Of a stretch of 64,000 nucleotides of DNA, positions 30,177 to 40,261 are shown piece after piece; position 1 is the first letter of the stretch; each line of letters begins with the position of its first letter. The notes below the pieces were generated by a model. That model searched no databases, had not been told where the DNA came from, and saw only the letters and a program-made list of their open reading frames with translations. Position numbers and translations under genes: made by a program. This DNA is from Procambarus clarkii (taxonomy: Eukaryota; Arthropoda; Malacostraca; Decapoda; Cambaridae): positions 23,031,753 to 23,095,752 of the forward strand of contig NC_091172.1 of the NCBI RefSeq assembly GCF_040958095.1, in the 5' to 3' direction.

Positions 30177-32346
30177 CTTTTTTGGGTCAAATTGATTGGA
30201 AAGGCTTGGGTATGGGGTGTGGGCCGGTCTTGGAGCGAGACATGAACCCAGCGATAGGTGACTTAAATGGGGATTTCGATGTGGATTCAATATATAACTT
30301 ATTTAAGAATATTCTAAACAAAGCACAGGAACGTAGTATACCATACAAATTGAATAGATCGTATACTAATGACCCAAAGTGGATAACAAAGAATTTGAAG
30401 AACCTTATAGGTAAAAAGAGAGCTTGGTACAAAAGGATTAAAAATGGGGAGGTCACTTTAGAACAGGAATTCGTACAACTGGTTAGAAATGTTAAAAAAG
30501 AGATAAGGAAAGCAAAAAGAAACTATGAAGTTCGCATAGCAGGGCAAGCAAAGACAAATCCTAAAGGGTTTTTTCAGTTATATCGTACTAAGACTAGGGA
30601 AAGGATAGGTCCATTAAAAACTGAGACAGGTCAAATAACAGATAGTGATGAAGAGATGAGTAGTATTTTTAATAAATATTTTGTATCTGTATTTACTAAA
30701 GAGGAACTTAACAATATGCCTTCAGCCGAACAAGTCTATGTGGGTGGGGACGAGGACAGGTTGACGAGTTTAGCAGTTACCAGGGAGGATGTTCTTAAAC
30801 AAATAGTAAAACTCAAACCAAACAAATCCCCAGGGCCGGATGAAGTGTTTGCTAGGGTGCTTAAAGAATGCAAAGAGGAGCTTTGTGACCCACTGTCAAC
30901 CATATTTAATAAATCAATAGAGTCAGGCAGAGTGCCAGAGTTTTGGAAAGTTGCTAATGTGATACCAGTTTTTAAGAAAGGAGATAGATCACTTGCGTCT
31001 AACTATCGACCAATTAGCCTAACGTCTATTGTGGGAAAGTTACTCGAATCTATAATAGCAAATAAAATTCGTCTTCATCTTGAAAAACATAAATTAATAA
31101 TTGAGTCGCAACATGGTTTTATAAATGGCCGTTCATGTTTAACAAATTTGTTATCTTTTTATTCTAGCATTGTTGAGGCAGTTGATAGTGGTAAGGATTG
31201 CGATGTTGTATACCTTGACTTTAGCAAAGCTTTTGATACAGTGCCACATGAAAGACTGATTAAAAAAATAGAGTCTCATGGTATTGGGGGTGCTATATTA
31301 AGCTGGATTAGGGCATGGCTATACCAAAGGAAACAGAGAGTTAGTATAAATGGAATCAAGTCAGAGTGGGAAAATGTTGTAAGTGGAGTGCCTCAAGGCT
31401 CTGTCCTGGGACCTCTGTTGTTTATAATATATATAAATGATTTAGATTCAGGTTTGAGTAGCAACATTTGCAAATTTGCCGATGATACGAAAATCGGTAG
31501 GGAAATTAATTCGGAGGAGGACTCACTATCACTTCAAGTTGATCTAGATAGGGTTTTGAAATGGTCAAAGGATTGGCAGATGCAGTTTAATGCTGATAAA
31601 TGTAAAGTTCTGAGGTTAGGTAATGATGATAGAGTTACAAGATACGAGCTAGATGGTGTTGTGATTGCGAAGTCGGATTGCGAAAGGGATCTGGGAGTTA
31701 TGATTAGTAAGAATTTAAAACAAAAGGATCAATGCATAAATGTTCGTAATAAGGCAAATCGGACACTTGGATTTATTAATCGCAGCGTTAGTAACAAGAC
31801 ACCTGGTGTGGTTCTCAAGCTATATCTTGCTCTAGTTAGGCCCCATTTAGATTATGCAGTTCAGTTTTGGTCGCCATATTATAGAATGGATATAAATTCA
31901 CTTGAACGTGTCCAGCGTAGGATGACTAAGTTAATTCCCCAAATTAGAAATCTTTCATATGAAGAAAGATTAACAAAGCTTAAGTTGCATTCACTGGAAA
32001 GGCGAAGAGTTAGGGGTGACATGATAGAGGTTTACAAGTGGATGAATGGACATAACCGGGGGGATATTAATAGGGTATTAAAAGTATCAACACAGGACAG
32101 AACACGAAACAATGGATATAAATTGGATAAGTTTAGATTTAGGAAAGACTTGGGTAAATACTGGTTCAGTAACAGGGTTGTTGATTTGTGGAACCAATTG
32201 CCGCGTAACATTGTGGAGGTGGGGTCCCTCGATTGTTTCAAGCACGGGTTGGACAAGTATATGAGTGGGATTGGGTGGTTATAGAATAGGAGCTGCCTCG
32301 TATGGGCCAATAGGCCTTCTGCAGTTACCTTTGTTCTTATGTTCTT
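30177..32346 (+). mobile_element. CR1-type LINE, 5'-truncated, otherwise whole
   Basis: Starts within the linker between endonuclease and reverse transcriptase (TTTTTTGGGTCAAATTGATT) right after a T-run. It continues unbroken to the stop at 32284 and a 3' UTR with GGAGCTGCCTCGTATGGGCC, and ends in GTTCTTATGTTCTTATG. Octamer repeats of TTCTTATG at the 3' end are typical of CR1, which ends in 8-bp repeats rather than poly-A. It is nearly identical to the copy at 33.6-37.24 kb. Confidence 0.95.
30182..32284 (+). CDS. CR1 reverse transcriptase (ORF2 C-terminal 700 codons)
   Basis: The frame is open over 700 codons. Motifs in order: KPNKSPGPDEV (about residue 217), VIPVFKKGDRSLASNYRPIS, QHGFINGRSCLTNL, VVYLDFSKAFDTVPHERL, VSGVPQGSVLGPLLF, NICKFADDTKIGREI (FADD active site) and the thumb SVSNKTPGVVLKLYLALVRP. 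No endonuclease, since the 5' part is lost. The uninterrupted frame argues for a recent insertion. The protein copies its own RNA at a nicked target in intact relatives. Confidence 0.9.
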   Translation: MGQIDWKGLGMGCGPVLERDMNPAIGDLNGDFDVDSIYNLFKNILNKAQERSIPYKLNRSYTNDPKWITKNLKNLIGKKRAWYKRIKNGEVTLEQEFVQLVRNVKKEIRKAKRNYEVRIAGQAKTNPKGFFQLYRTKTRERIGPLKTETGQITDSDEEMSSIFNKYFVSVFTKEELNNMPSAEQVYVGGDEDRLTSLAVTREDVLKQIVKLKPNKSPGPDEVFARVLKECKEELCDPLSTIFNKSIESGRVPEFWKVANVIPVFKKGDRSLASNYRPISLTSIVGKLLESIIANKIRLHLEKHKLIIESQHGFINGRSCLTNLLSFYSSIVEAVDSGKDCDVVYLDFSKAFDTVPHERLIKKIESHGIGGAILSWIRAWLYQRKQRVSINGIKSEWENVVSGVPQGSVLGPLLFIIYINDLDSGLSSNICKFADDTKIGREINSEEDSLSLQVDLDRVLKWSKDWQMQFNADKCKVLRLGNDDRVTRYELDGVVIAKSDCERDLGVMISKNLKQKDQCINVRNKANRTLGFINRSVSNKTPGVVLKLYLALVRPHLDYAVQFWSPYYRMDINSLERVQRRMTKLIPQIRNLSYEERLTKLKLHSLERRRVRGDMIEVYKWMNGHNRGDINRVLKVSTQDRTRNNGYKLDKFRFRKDLGKYWFSNRVVDLWNQLPRNIVEVGSLDCFKHGLDKYMSGIGWL

Positions 32347-32605
32347 ATGTTCGACGTGTACAGTTCTAATCGACCCAAGATGCTACAGCCTCGACACAGA
32401 GCAGACAGCAGACTACGACCTCATCGAGCTACAACGCTCTCCCACATAGAGCTCCGCGACTCCGGCCACACTCAGCTCTCTGCTCTGCTCCAAGCCCCGT
32501 CTCAACGTCTACGACACTGCTGTATCCAGGACTACTAAATAAATATGAAACTAACTAAACACTGTATCTAATGTACCCAACAACGTAACATAACCGTACG
32601 TTACA
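32347..32605. other. LTR-like sequence, low confidence
   Basis: Starts TGTTCGACGTGTAC and ends ACCGTACGTTACA, giving TG...CA ends over about 260 bases, with ACTAAATAAATATG inside. Possibly a solo LTR of unassigned family. There is no partner copy in the window and no internal genes. Confidence 0.2.
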
Positions 32606-32875
32606 GCGCTTTCCCCCCTGAGAGTTCCCTTCCCTTCTCTGATACGAGAGCGCTTTGTTAACAAACAAAGTAATACAAACAGTGCGCTAAGCATTGTTAA
32701 TGGAAGCGCTAATAATTATATGATGAAGTGTTATGTATTTATTCAGACGAGAACAGCAGCGAACACAAACCAGCGCATATACGAACAAATTGGTTTGGAA
32801 GTACAAATTTCTCAGTGAACGAAGTTGTTTCTAGCCCGGTATCCGAAATTACAGTAGACGACTTGTTTAGTTTCG
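32606..32875. other. No gene seen
   Basis: Mixed sequence between the LTR-like stretch and a tail T copy; nothing recognised. Confidence 0.3.
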
Positions 32876-33030
32876 TTCATTTATTATGCACCCCATACCC
32901 ATCTTGTGGGCGGTAGTGAAAAGGGTTACAGAGGCACATAATGGACTCAGGGACTAAACCCCACAATTCATTTAGCTAAGCAAGTTACAATCTTGATGAG
33001 CTAGTTACAAAATTCAGACGACTTCACCAG
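32876..33030 (-). repeat. Dispersed tail T copy, long form
   Basis: Reverse complement of the stretch at 24960-25090, including AGATTGTAACTTGCTTAGC and TTCAGTCCCTGAG-type sequence. It has its own minor substitutions, so it is a separate insertion. Confidence 0.75.
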
Positions 33031-33172
33031 TCCCCCTCGAGGCCGACCATAGTGTGTTCGAAGCTCGAGTGAGCGAGACAGCGAGGCGACGAGGGGCTCC
33101 CCACCACGATCACACCATCACTCTCCCCTCCACCTCTACACCACCGGTGTCCCCTCTACACTACCGGTGTTA

Positions 33173-33213
33173 ATGATGGCAGCTTTCCGTCACACTCTCT
33201 TGACCTTCGTCAG
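33173..33213 (+). CDS. Possible first exon of the folate-receptor-like gene
   Basis: After a GC-rich stretch, ATGATGGCAGCTTTCCG gives MMAAFRHTLLTFV and ends at GTCAG|GTAATG, 13 codons plus two bases. The next candidate exon at 37901 starts with the single base needed to complete the codon, so the phases agree. The summed length of all exons would be about 257 residues, close to vertebrate folate receptors. The hydrophobic stretch is short for a signal peptide, so an unseen exon could exist. Confidence 0.35.
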
Positions 33214-33599
33214 GTAATGAAAGGCGGCGGGGAGGTGTGGTTTCAAACTGCTTCATGTCTTTGAGATTCGTTGTATGGTGTCCGCGGTGTCTTGGCGATA
33301 CAATTGGGTTTTATATTCGTTTGGGGGAAACTTTGTGGTATTGTAGAAAGGACTTCCCCAAGGGAGCCACCATCTCTAGTAGTCTCGACATGGCCCAGAA
33401 GCCGGCGGCTTGTCTGGAGTTACTCTTTTTCTCCAGACTTTGAAAATCTGTTCTCAAACATGGCCAAAGTATTGCCATCAAACTTTGCACCTCACACTGC
33501 TACAGCTTTCCCATATAATTTTCAGACTTCAAATAAAGTACAATGAGAAATTTGAGTGAAGCGTTCTATTGTTAATTAAATCGTGATGTTCCTAATCGT
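33214..33599. other. Putative intron, nothing identified
   Basis: Open frames at 33237-33546 show no recognisable domain and no splice sites that would link them to the neighbouring exons. Confidence 0.3.
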
Positions 33600-33638
33600 T
33601 GACTACCTTTTTAATCCACTTCTTGAATCTGTGCATCT

Positions 33639-34220
33639 ATGGTCTTCCTTTCTGTGAGAAAGGAAGAGCAGGCCCCTCAGAAAGTAAAGGTACCTAAGCA
33701 AACATTAGTTGTGGGAGATTCCCAGTTAAGGTATTTGGATAGAGCGTTTTGTGCTAGAGATAGGGGGAACAGGTTAAGGGTTTGCTATCCCGGAGCTGGC
33801 ATTGGTGATATTATAAAAAACATGAATGATATTATGGCTGGTAATGGGAACAATCCCATTATTTGCATTAGCGTGGGAGGAAATGATGTTGGTCGAGTTA
33901 GGAGTGAGGAACTGATTCAGAGGTATAAAACAGCCATAGAATTAGTTAGGAGCAAGGGAGGAATCCCGATCATATGTGGCATTCTTCCAAGAAAGGGAGT
34001 GGGAAATGAATGGATATCGAGGGCACTTGGTGTCAATTGCCGGCTGGAAAGATATTGCAAATCAAATGCAATATCTTTCATAGACAACTGGGAACACTTC
34101 TATGGAAGAAATGAAATGTATGCTCGTGATGGGGTGCATCTATCGAGAGCTGGGGTTGTTGCTGTTGCGAACTCGTTGGAAGAAGTGGTTAGAGGTGTTT
34201 GTTTGGGTTTAAACTGTTAG
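33639..34220 (+). CDS. CR1 ORF1 with SGNH/GDSL-type esterase domain
   Basis: 193 codons. TLVVGDSQLRYLDRAF (about residues 23-38) gives the GDS block with the nucleophilic Ser, ISVGGNDVGRV (about 80-90) the GGND block, and YARDGVHLSRAGVVAVAN near the end gives the Asp-x-x-His pair. Esterase ORF1 proteins are known in CR1-type elements, where they are thought to bind membranes or lipids, or act as chaperone-like factors. The start codon used is the first ATG after a stop. It overlaps ORF2 by 22 bases in another frame. Confidence 0.8.
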   Translation: MVFLSVRKEEQAPQKVKVPKQTLVVGDSQLRYLDRAFCARDRGNRLRVCYPGAGIGDIIKNMNDIMAGNGNNPIICISVGGNDVGRVRSEELIQRYKTAIELVRSKGGIPIICGILPRKGVGNEWISRALGVNCRLERYCKSNAISFIDNWEHFYGRNEMYARDGVHLSRAGVVAVANSLEEVVRGVCLGLNC

Positions 34221-37164
34221 TAGATAGAGGTATGGGAATTGATTTGGAGGAAGGAGGTAATAAAAGTATGTGTTTGTGGGAGAAAGGAATTGGCAAAACG
34301 ATCAGGGAAAGAGAAGGTCCGCAAAATAACAATTCACTTAGGGTATATTACACTAACAGTAGAAGTCTAAGAAATAAAATTAACGAATTAAATGCTCTTG
34401 TCTGCACAGAAAAAATAGATATTATTGCACTTACCGAAACGTGGATGAATGTAGAAAATAGAGAACTATTAGCTGAATATCAAATATACGGATTTAAACT
34501 ATTTCACACAGATAGATATATTAGACGAGGAGGTGGAGTAGCCATATATGTTAGGGACAATTTGAAATGTAGTCTCAAAGAGGGAATCAAAACAGAGCCA
34601 CACACAGAAACTATTTGGATAGAATTAAACGAAAAAGCTAATAATATTATAATAGGAGTAATATATAGGCCACCAAATTTAGACAGAATGGAAGCAAAGC
34701 ACCTATGGGATGAAATATCTAGAGCATCTAGATCTTACAGTATTTATGTCATGGGTGACTTTAATTTTAGCGGAATAAACTGGTTGAACAAAACAGGGAA
34801 TAGAGAAGCAGAAGATTTTCTAGAATTAATTGACGATTGCTTTCTTACGCAACACATTAAGGAACCAACACGGGAAAATAATATTTTAGATTTAGTGTTA
34901 ACTAACAGGGAAACGCAAATTAATGACATCGAAATAGGGAGTGAGCTAGGGAGCAGTGATCACAAAGAAATCAGATTTAGCATAGAATGGAATAGACCAG
35001 TAGGAGAAAATTCTGTTAAAGTGCCAGATTTTCGAAAAGCTGATTTTAATAGCCTAAGAAATTTTTTGGGTCAAATTGATTGGAAAGTCTTGGGTATGGG
35101 GTGTGGGCCGGTCTTGGAGCGAGACATGAACCCAGCGATAGGTGACTTAAATGGGGATTTCGATGTGGATTCAATATATAACTTATTTAAGAATATTCTA
35201 AACAAAGCACAGGAACGTAGTATACCATACAAATTGAATAAATCGAATACTAATGACCCAAAGTGGATTACAAAGAATTTGAAGAACCTTATAGGTAAAA
35301 AGAGAGCTTGGTACAAAAGGATTAAAAATGGGGAGGTCACTTTAGAACAGGAATTCGTACAACTGGTTAGAAATGTTAAAAAAGAGATAAGGAAAGCAAA
35401 AAGAAACTATGAAGTTCGCATAGCAGGGCAAGCAAAGACAAATCCTAAAGGGTTTTTTCAGTTATATCGTACTAAGACTAGGGAAAGGATAGGTCCATTA
35501 AAAACTGATACAGGTCAAATAACAGATAGTGATGAAGAGATGAGTAGTATTTTTAATAAATATTTTGTATCTGTATTTACTAAAGAGGAACTTAACAATA
35601 TGCCTTCAGCTGAACAAGTCTATGTGGGTGGGGACGAGGACAGGTTGACGAGTTTAGCAGTTACCAGGGAGGATGTTCTTAAACAAATAGTAAAACTCAA
35701 ACCAAACAAATCCCCAGGGCCGGATGAAGTGTTTGCCAGGGTGCTTAAAGAATGCAAAGAGGAGCTTTGTGACCCACTGTCAACCATATTTAATAAATCA
35801 ATAGAGTCAGGCAGAGTGCCAGAGTTTTGGAAAGTTGCTAATGTGATACCAGTTTTTAAGAAAGGAGATAGATCACTTGCGTCTAACTATCGACCAATTA
35901 GCCTAACGTCTATTGTGGGAAAGTTACTCGAATCTATAATAGCAAATAAAATTCGTCTTCATCTTGAAAAACATAAATTAATAATTGAGTCTCAACATGG
36001 TTTTATAAATGGCCGTTCATGTTTAACAAATTTGTTATCTTTTTATTCTAGCATTGTTGAGGCAGTTGATAGTGGTAAGGATTGCGATGTTGTATACCTT
36101 GACTTTAGCAAAGCTTTTGATACAGTGCCACATGAAAGACTGATTAAAAAGATAGTCTCATGGTATTGGGGGTGCTATATTAAGCTGGATTAGGGCATGG
36201 CTATACCAAAGGAAACAGAGAGTTAGTATAAATGGAATCAAGTCAGAGTGGGAAAATGTTGTAAGTGGAGTGCCTCAAGGCTCTGTCCTGGGACCTCTGT
36301 TGTTTATAATATATATAAATGATTTAGATTCAGGTTTGAGTAGCAACATTTGCAAATTTGCCGATGATACGAAAATCGGTAGGGAAATTAATTCGGAGGA
36401 GGACTCACTATCACTTCAAGTTGATCTAGATAGGGTTTTGAAATGGTCAAAGGATTGGCAGATGCAGTTTAATGCTGATAAATGTAAAGTTCTGAGGTTA
36501 GGTAATGATGATAGTTACAAGATACGAGCTAGATGGTGTTGTGATTGCGAAGTCGGATTGCGAAAGGGATCTGGGAGTTATGATTAGTAAGAATTTAAAA
36601 CAAAAGGATCAATGCATAAATGTTCGTAATAAGGCAAATCGGACACTTGGATTTATTAATCGCAGCGTTAGTAACAAGACACCTGGTGTGGTTCTCAAGC
36701 TATATCTTGCTCTAGTTAGGCCCCATTTAGATTATGCAGTTCAGTTTTGGTCGCCATATTATAGAATGGATATAAATTCACTTGAACGTGTCCAGCGTAG
36801 GATGACTAAGTTAATTCCCCAAATTAGAAATCTTTCATATGAAGAAAGATTAACAAAGCTTAAGTTGCATTCACTGGAAAGGCGAAGAGTTAGGGGCGAC
36901 ATGATAGAGGTTTACAAGTGGGTGAATGGACATAACAAGGGGGATATTAATAGGGTATTAAAAGTATCAACACAGGACAGAACACGAAACAATGGGTATA
37001 AATTGGATAAGTTTAGATTTAGGAAAGACTTGGGTAAATACTGGTTCAGTAACAGGGTTGTTGATTTGTGGAACCAATTGCCGCATAACGTGGTGGAGGT
37101 GGGGTCCCTCGATTGTTTCAAGCGCGGATTGGACAAGTATATGAGTGGGATTGGGTGGTTATAG
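34199..37164 (+). pseudogene. CR1 ORF2 (endonuclease and reverse transcriptase) with two frameshifts
   Basis: The first frame (34199-36193) carries an AP-like endonuclease: YYTNSRSLRNKINELNAL, IIALTETWMN (Glu), IYVMGDFNFSGINW (GDFN), and GSELGSSDHKEIRF (SDH). The reverse transcriptase follows, KPNKSPGPDEVFARV to DFSKAFDTVPHERL. Against the copy at 30.2 kb, two bases are missing near 36155 and two near 36514; in both places ATAGAGT became ATAGT. The remainder is readable in frames 36270-36587 and 36505-37164. Otherwise only a few residues differ from the other copy. Confidence 0.9.
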
Positions 37165-37238
37165 AATAGGAGCTGCCTCGAATGGGCCAATAGGCCTTCT
37201 GCAGTTACCTTTGTTCTTATGTTCTTATGTTCTTATGG

Positions 37239-37900
37239 TCTAAACCTCGACTGGCCATTATTTATTAAGTTGTCTTATTCCTCCCCCGAGAATGCTAGCA
37301 AAATATTGATGCTGTGAACTATTGATTAAACTATTTCTCTACCAAAAAATCTTTAATGTCTCAAAATTGATGTGAATTTCGTAACTTTGACTAACAAATG
37401 GTCCTATGGTAAAGTATAAACCCTAGATTGCTGTTGAAAATAACATTTTATTTTAATTTGAAAGCAAAATTACCTTTTTATAACCTGAAAGTGTAAAAGT
37501 TTGCTATACTACCTAGAAGTCCATAACTATTACTAGGTTAAAAAAAAATTAAAACTAATTGAACTTTTGCACTTAGTGTGTAAACAAAGGTCTTGAATAT
37601 ACACTAGTTAGGACAACTTGAATTTACTTAAATCTGGTATGTCGTCTACTTGAAAGTAAAGTCCTTGGCATGTGCTCGAACCTTAATAATGTGCTCCGGA
37701 GAGTGCGAGACATGTACTGTACTTGGTCATTTGCTATACTAAAGTTTATTTTGGTCGATTTTGTATACTGTGTAAGGTCTATATACATGCTAGTTTGTCC
37801 TTGACAAGCTAGTCCAGAAACTTCAATAGATGACTTTTACCTAGTTTTTTATCTTCGTCCTAGAATGTTCTGCTTAACGTTGGTCGTGACCATGGCTCAG
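37239..37900. other. Putative intron, nothing identified
   Basis: AT-rich sequence between the CR1 end and the first clear folate-receptor exon. No exon-like frame with good splice sites was found here. Confidence 0.35.
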
Positions 37901-37991
37901 AAGTAGAGATGTGGATACTCTAATAAACACTTGTATAGATTCTAAACATCACAAAAGTGCACCAGGACCAGAAGGCAGTCTGTTTACTACG
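37901..37991 (+). CDS. Folate-receptor-like gene, exon with the first conserved cysteine
   Basis: Codes for (R)SRDVDTLINTCIDSKHHKSA and then PGPEGSLFTT, ending at ACG|GTATGG. The family consensus near the mature N-terminus is LLN-C-DAKHHK--PGPE, so the match is specific: LINTCIDSKHHK. The left splice site may be at 37900, 37903 or 37906 (all in the same phase). Folate receptors bind folates at the cell surface and are usually GPI-anchored; the paralogues include riboflavin-binding proteins and Juno. Confidence 0.7.
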
Positions 37992-38197
37992 GTATGGATA
38001 ATTTCTTTTAACGTCTTGCTTTTTAATGTACAATATTGTCACTACAGTAGATTAAAAAAAAAAATCTGAAGCCTTCAAAAATATGCTTTTAGCTGTAAAG
38101 AGCTTTTGACAGTAGTCAAACTTGATATCCTTTCTACCTAAATGATAAATTGCTTAACAGAAAGTACCTCTTTATATTTGATTTTTTGTGTCATCAG

Positions 38198-38380
38198 TGG
38201 AAGAATAGGTCCTGCTGTACAGAGAATACTACTAGACTTATTCACGAGTCTAGTCCTTACAACTTCAATTATGACCACTGTTCTCGAGTAGAGTCCATGT
38301 CCTCGGAATGTAAACGGCATTTCATGCTCGATCACTGCTTTTATGAATGTTCACCCAATGTTGGCCCATGGGTCGTGTCG
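38198..38380 (+). CDS. Folate-receptor-like gene, second cysteine-rich exon
   Basis: Acceptor TTTTTTGTGTCATCAG, 61 codons in phase 0, donor TCG|GTAAGT. WKNRSCCTENTTRLIHESSP and YNFNYDHCSRVESMSSECKR, then HFMLDHCFYECSPNVGPWVV, match the CC, FNWDHC and [21 protein letters not shown] stretches of the folate receptor family. Just before the acceptor the codons read C-H-Q, where the family has C-x-P before W, so an upstream splice site cannot be excluded. Confidence 0.8.
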
Positions 38381-38694
38381 GTAAGTATTGCAGAACGTCT
38401 AAATTCTATATTTTAAAGGACTTTTATTTAACTAGGGTTTCTGCATTGTTTTAATAACTTAAACATGTTTAAACAATTATTTTTAATCATTAAAAATTTA
38501 ACATTGTGCAAAACTTAAAAGGCTATTTTATAAAGTTTTTATTTTGGTATTCTGAAAGTGACTTCCCCTAAGCATTTAAATGGCATAGTGGCTTGGTTTT
38601 TTTTTTTTTTTTACCAAAAAATAAATTTGTCTAGACATGCAAGAGATTTGGCTCGCTAGTTCCTTTTGCAACGTTAAATAAATTTTCCCTGCAG

Positions 38695-38939
38695 GAAAAT
38701 CGCTCGTGGCGGCGGGAAAGATACTGGGGAGTCCCTCTGTGTGCCATTGTGAGCTTTGGTTTACTGCGTGTGCCAACGATGTCACTTGCACAGACAATTG
38801 GACCAACAATTTCAGGTGGTTGAATATGACGGGTGATTGCCCAACAAAAGGAAGCTGCTTGACAAATTACTGCCCCATAAATTCTACCTGTCAAACATTT
38901 AAAGAAATCTATAAGACAGCCCGGAACTTCTGTGAAAAG
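38695..38939 (+). pseudogene. Folate-receptor-like gene, third exon with a one-base frameshift
   Basis: After acceptor CCCTGCAG the frame required by the previous exon reads ENRSWRRERYWGVPLCA, like the family stretch SWRKERVLNVPLC. The conserved part then continues in the next frame as HCELWFTACANDVTCTDNW, like DCEQWWEDC--SYTCKSNW. The switch lies at GTGTGCCATTGTGAG (38736-38750). The exon is 245 bases; 246 would keep phase to the next exon. One base is thus missing, or four. It could be a pseudogene, a real allele or a sequencing error. Donor AAG|GTATGT. Confidence 0.8.
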
Positions 38940-39605
38940 GTATGTTAAACACAACTTTTTTTTTTTTTTTTTTTTCTTCCCTCGCCACCTTTCTAGATTC
39001 AAAGTTCAGTGTATTATTGTCCATGTGACTTGCCAATTTTATATTTTCCAAATGCCCTAAAATTGGCTATTCAATGTAGATTTAAATTCATAGGCCTAGA
39101 GAGTAGACTGCCCTCTTAATATTTTTCCTACCAAGATGGGAAAGGGGTTACTGAACATCTACAAATATCACAAAGATTGATGTGGCTTGATTGTTTCCAA
39201 ATTTCAGTTTGGCAACTTTAATTGTTAAAATATTTTGATGCTATTTTCTTAATAGTACCTGCTATAAGACTCTGCCTCCTGTGTACATGTCTATTGATAC
39301 CCAGTAAAGGTGGTATCCCTTCCATATGACTTGCCAGACTGGCTTAATTATTACTAAAGTTGTTTACGCTTAACTATGCAACTTTTTTTCCAGCCTTCTC
39401 CTTAAACACTGACACACCCAGTACCTGGTAAGGTTAAATGGTGTGCTTTAAAATTACCACTGTACAAGTGCATTTTTTTCTCAATCAAGAAATGAGTTCA
39501 TAAAAGTTCCTAAAGTCTTGCATAAACCATTCCCTTTAGTGAAGTTTAAAATATACCTGTACTTTAATACCTGCATTTTTATACAAAGTTGACTCTTCAT
39601 TCTAG

Positions 39606-39818
39606 GTGTGGGACAATGCTTGGAAATATGCTGAACCGACACCACCATGTATGCACCTACAGTTCAACCAATCTGCCATCAATCCAAATGATGCTGTTGC
39701 TCTACATTATGCACAGATTATAGCTGGTTCCCAGATGCACAGCTGCAACCTAATGTGGTTTAGTATACAACTTGCTGTTTGGGCATTTATCAATAGAATA
39801 TTGACAGTTGCATCCTAG
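39606..39818 (+). CDS. Folate-receptor-like gene, last exon
   Basis: Acceptor TTCATTCTAG, phase 0, then VWDNAWKYAEPTPPCMHLQF and NPNDAVALHYAQIIAGSQMH, ending LAVWAFINRILTVAS and a stop. The family has [33 protein letters not shown] and then a hydrophobic tail that is cut for GPI anchoring. The final segment MWFSIQLAVWAFINRILTVA is hydrophobic and at the right distance, so GPI attachment is plausible. No damage in this exon. Confidence 0.75.
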   Translation: MWDNAWKYAEPTPPCMHLQFNQSAINPNDAVALHYAQIIAGSQMHSCNLMWFSIQLAVWAFINRILTVAS

Positions 39819-40261
39819 ACTTGGCTTGTTGCCATAGTTCATTAATTAACTCTTTACTTTTGACTATAAACTTGCCCTTGCTGAGGGGAAACGATTCTAT
39901 TAAAATGTTTACAAAGAAAAAAAAAATTCTGAGTGTAATATCCTGATCACATGAGTAATAGTGTGCTGTATTCTGGTTCTGCCCTTGTGCCTCGTCTACC
40001 TCTATTAAATTATCTGAAATGTGCCAGAAATAAAATGCTCCTTTATTTCTATCAGACATCACCCAATGAAATTTTGGTAGATTCTCAACCACATTGGAGT
40101 TGTCAAACTTGCAGCCAAGGCCATTTTACTTGTTCTGTTTCACGTCCCCTCTCCCCCTTAAAAAAAATAGTTTGGAAATCTGCCCAGTCATGTTCTGTGA
40201 ATGTTGGCAAGGTCGTGGGCTTTGTTAAAACTAACAAACTGCACACCATCTCTTTTTCTTG
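39819..40261 (+). other. Putative 3' UTR and flank of the folate-receptor-like gene
   Basis: AATAAA at 40029-40034 is the first good polyadenylation signal after the stop at 39818. No other gene seen. Confidence 0.4.

Larger units (their letters stand above)
33600..37238 (+). mobile_element. CR1-type LINE, near full length
   Basis: Has an ORF1 with an esterase domain, an ORF2 with endonuclease and reverse transcriptase, a short 3' UTR (GAGCTGCCTCGAATGGGCCA) and a 3' end of repeated TTCTTATG. This order is that of CR1 LINEs. The exact 5' border is not visible; ORF1 seems short at its start. ORF2 has two frameshifts. The element lies in the presumed first intron of the folate-receptor-like gene, in the same direction. 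Confidence 0.9.

Noticed and set aside
33639-34220. A host GDSL esterase gene
   Set aside because: It sits directly before, and overlaps, a CR1 ORF2 in the same direction and has the size and motifs of a CR1 ORF1.
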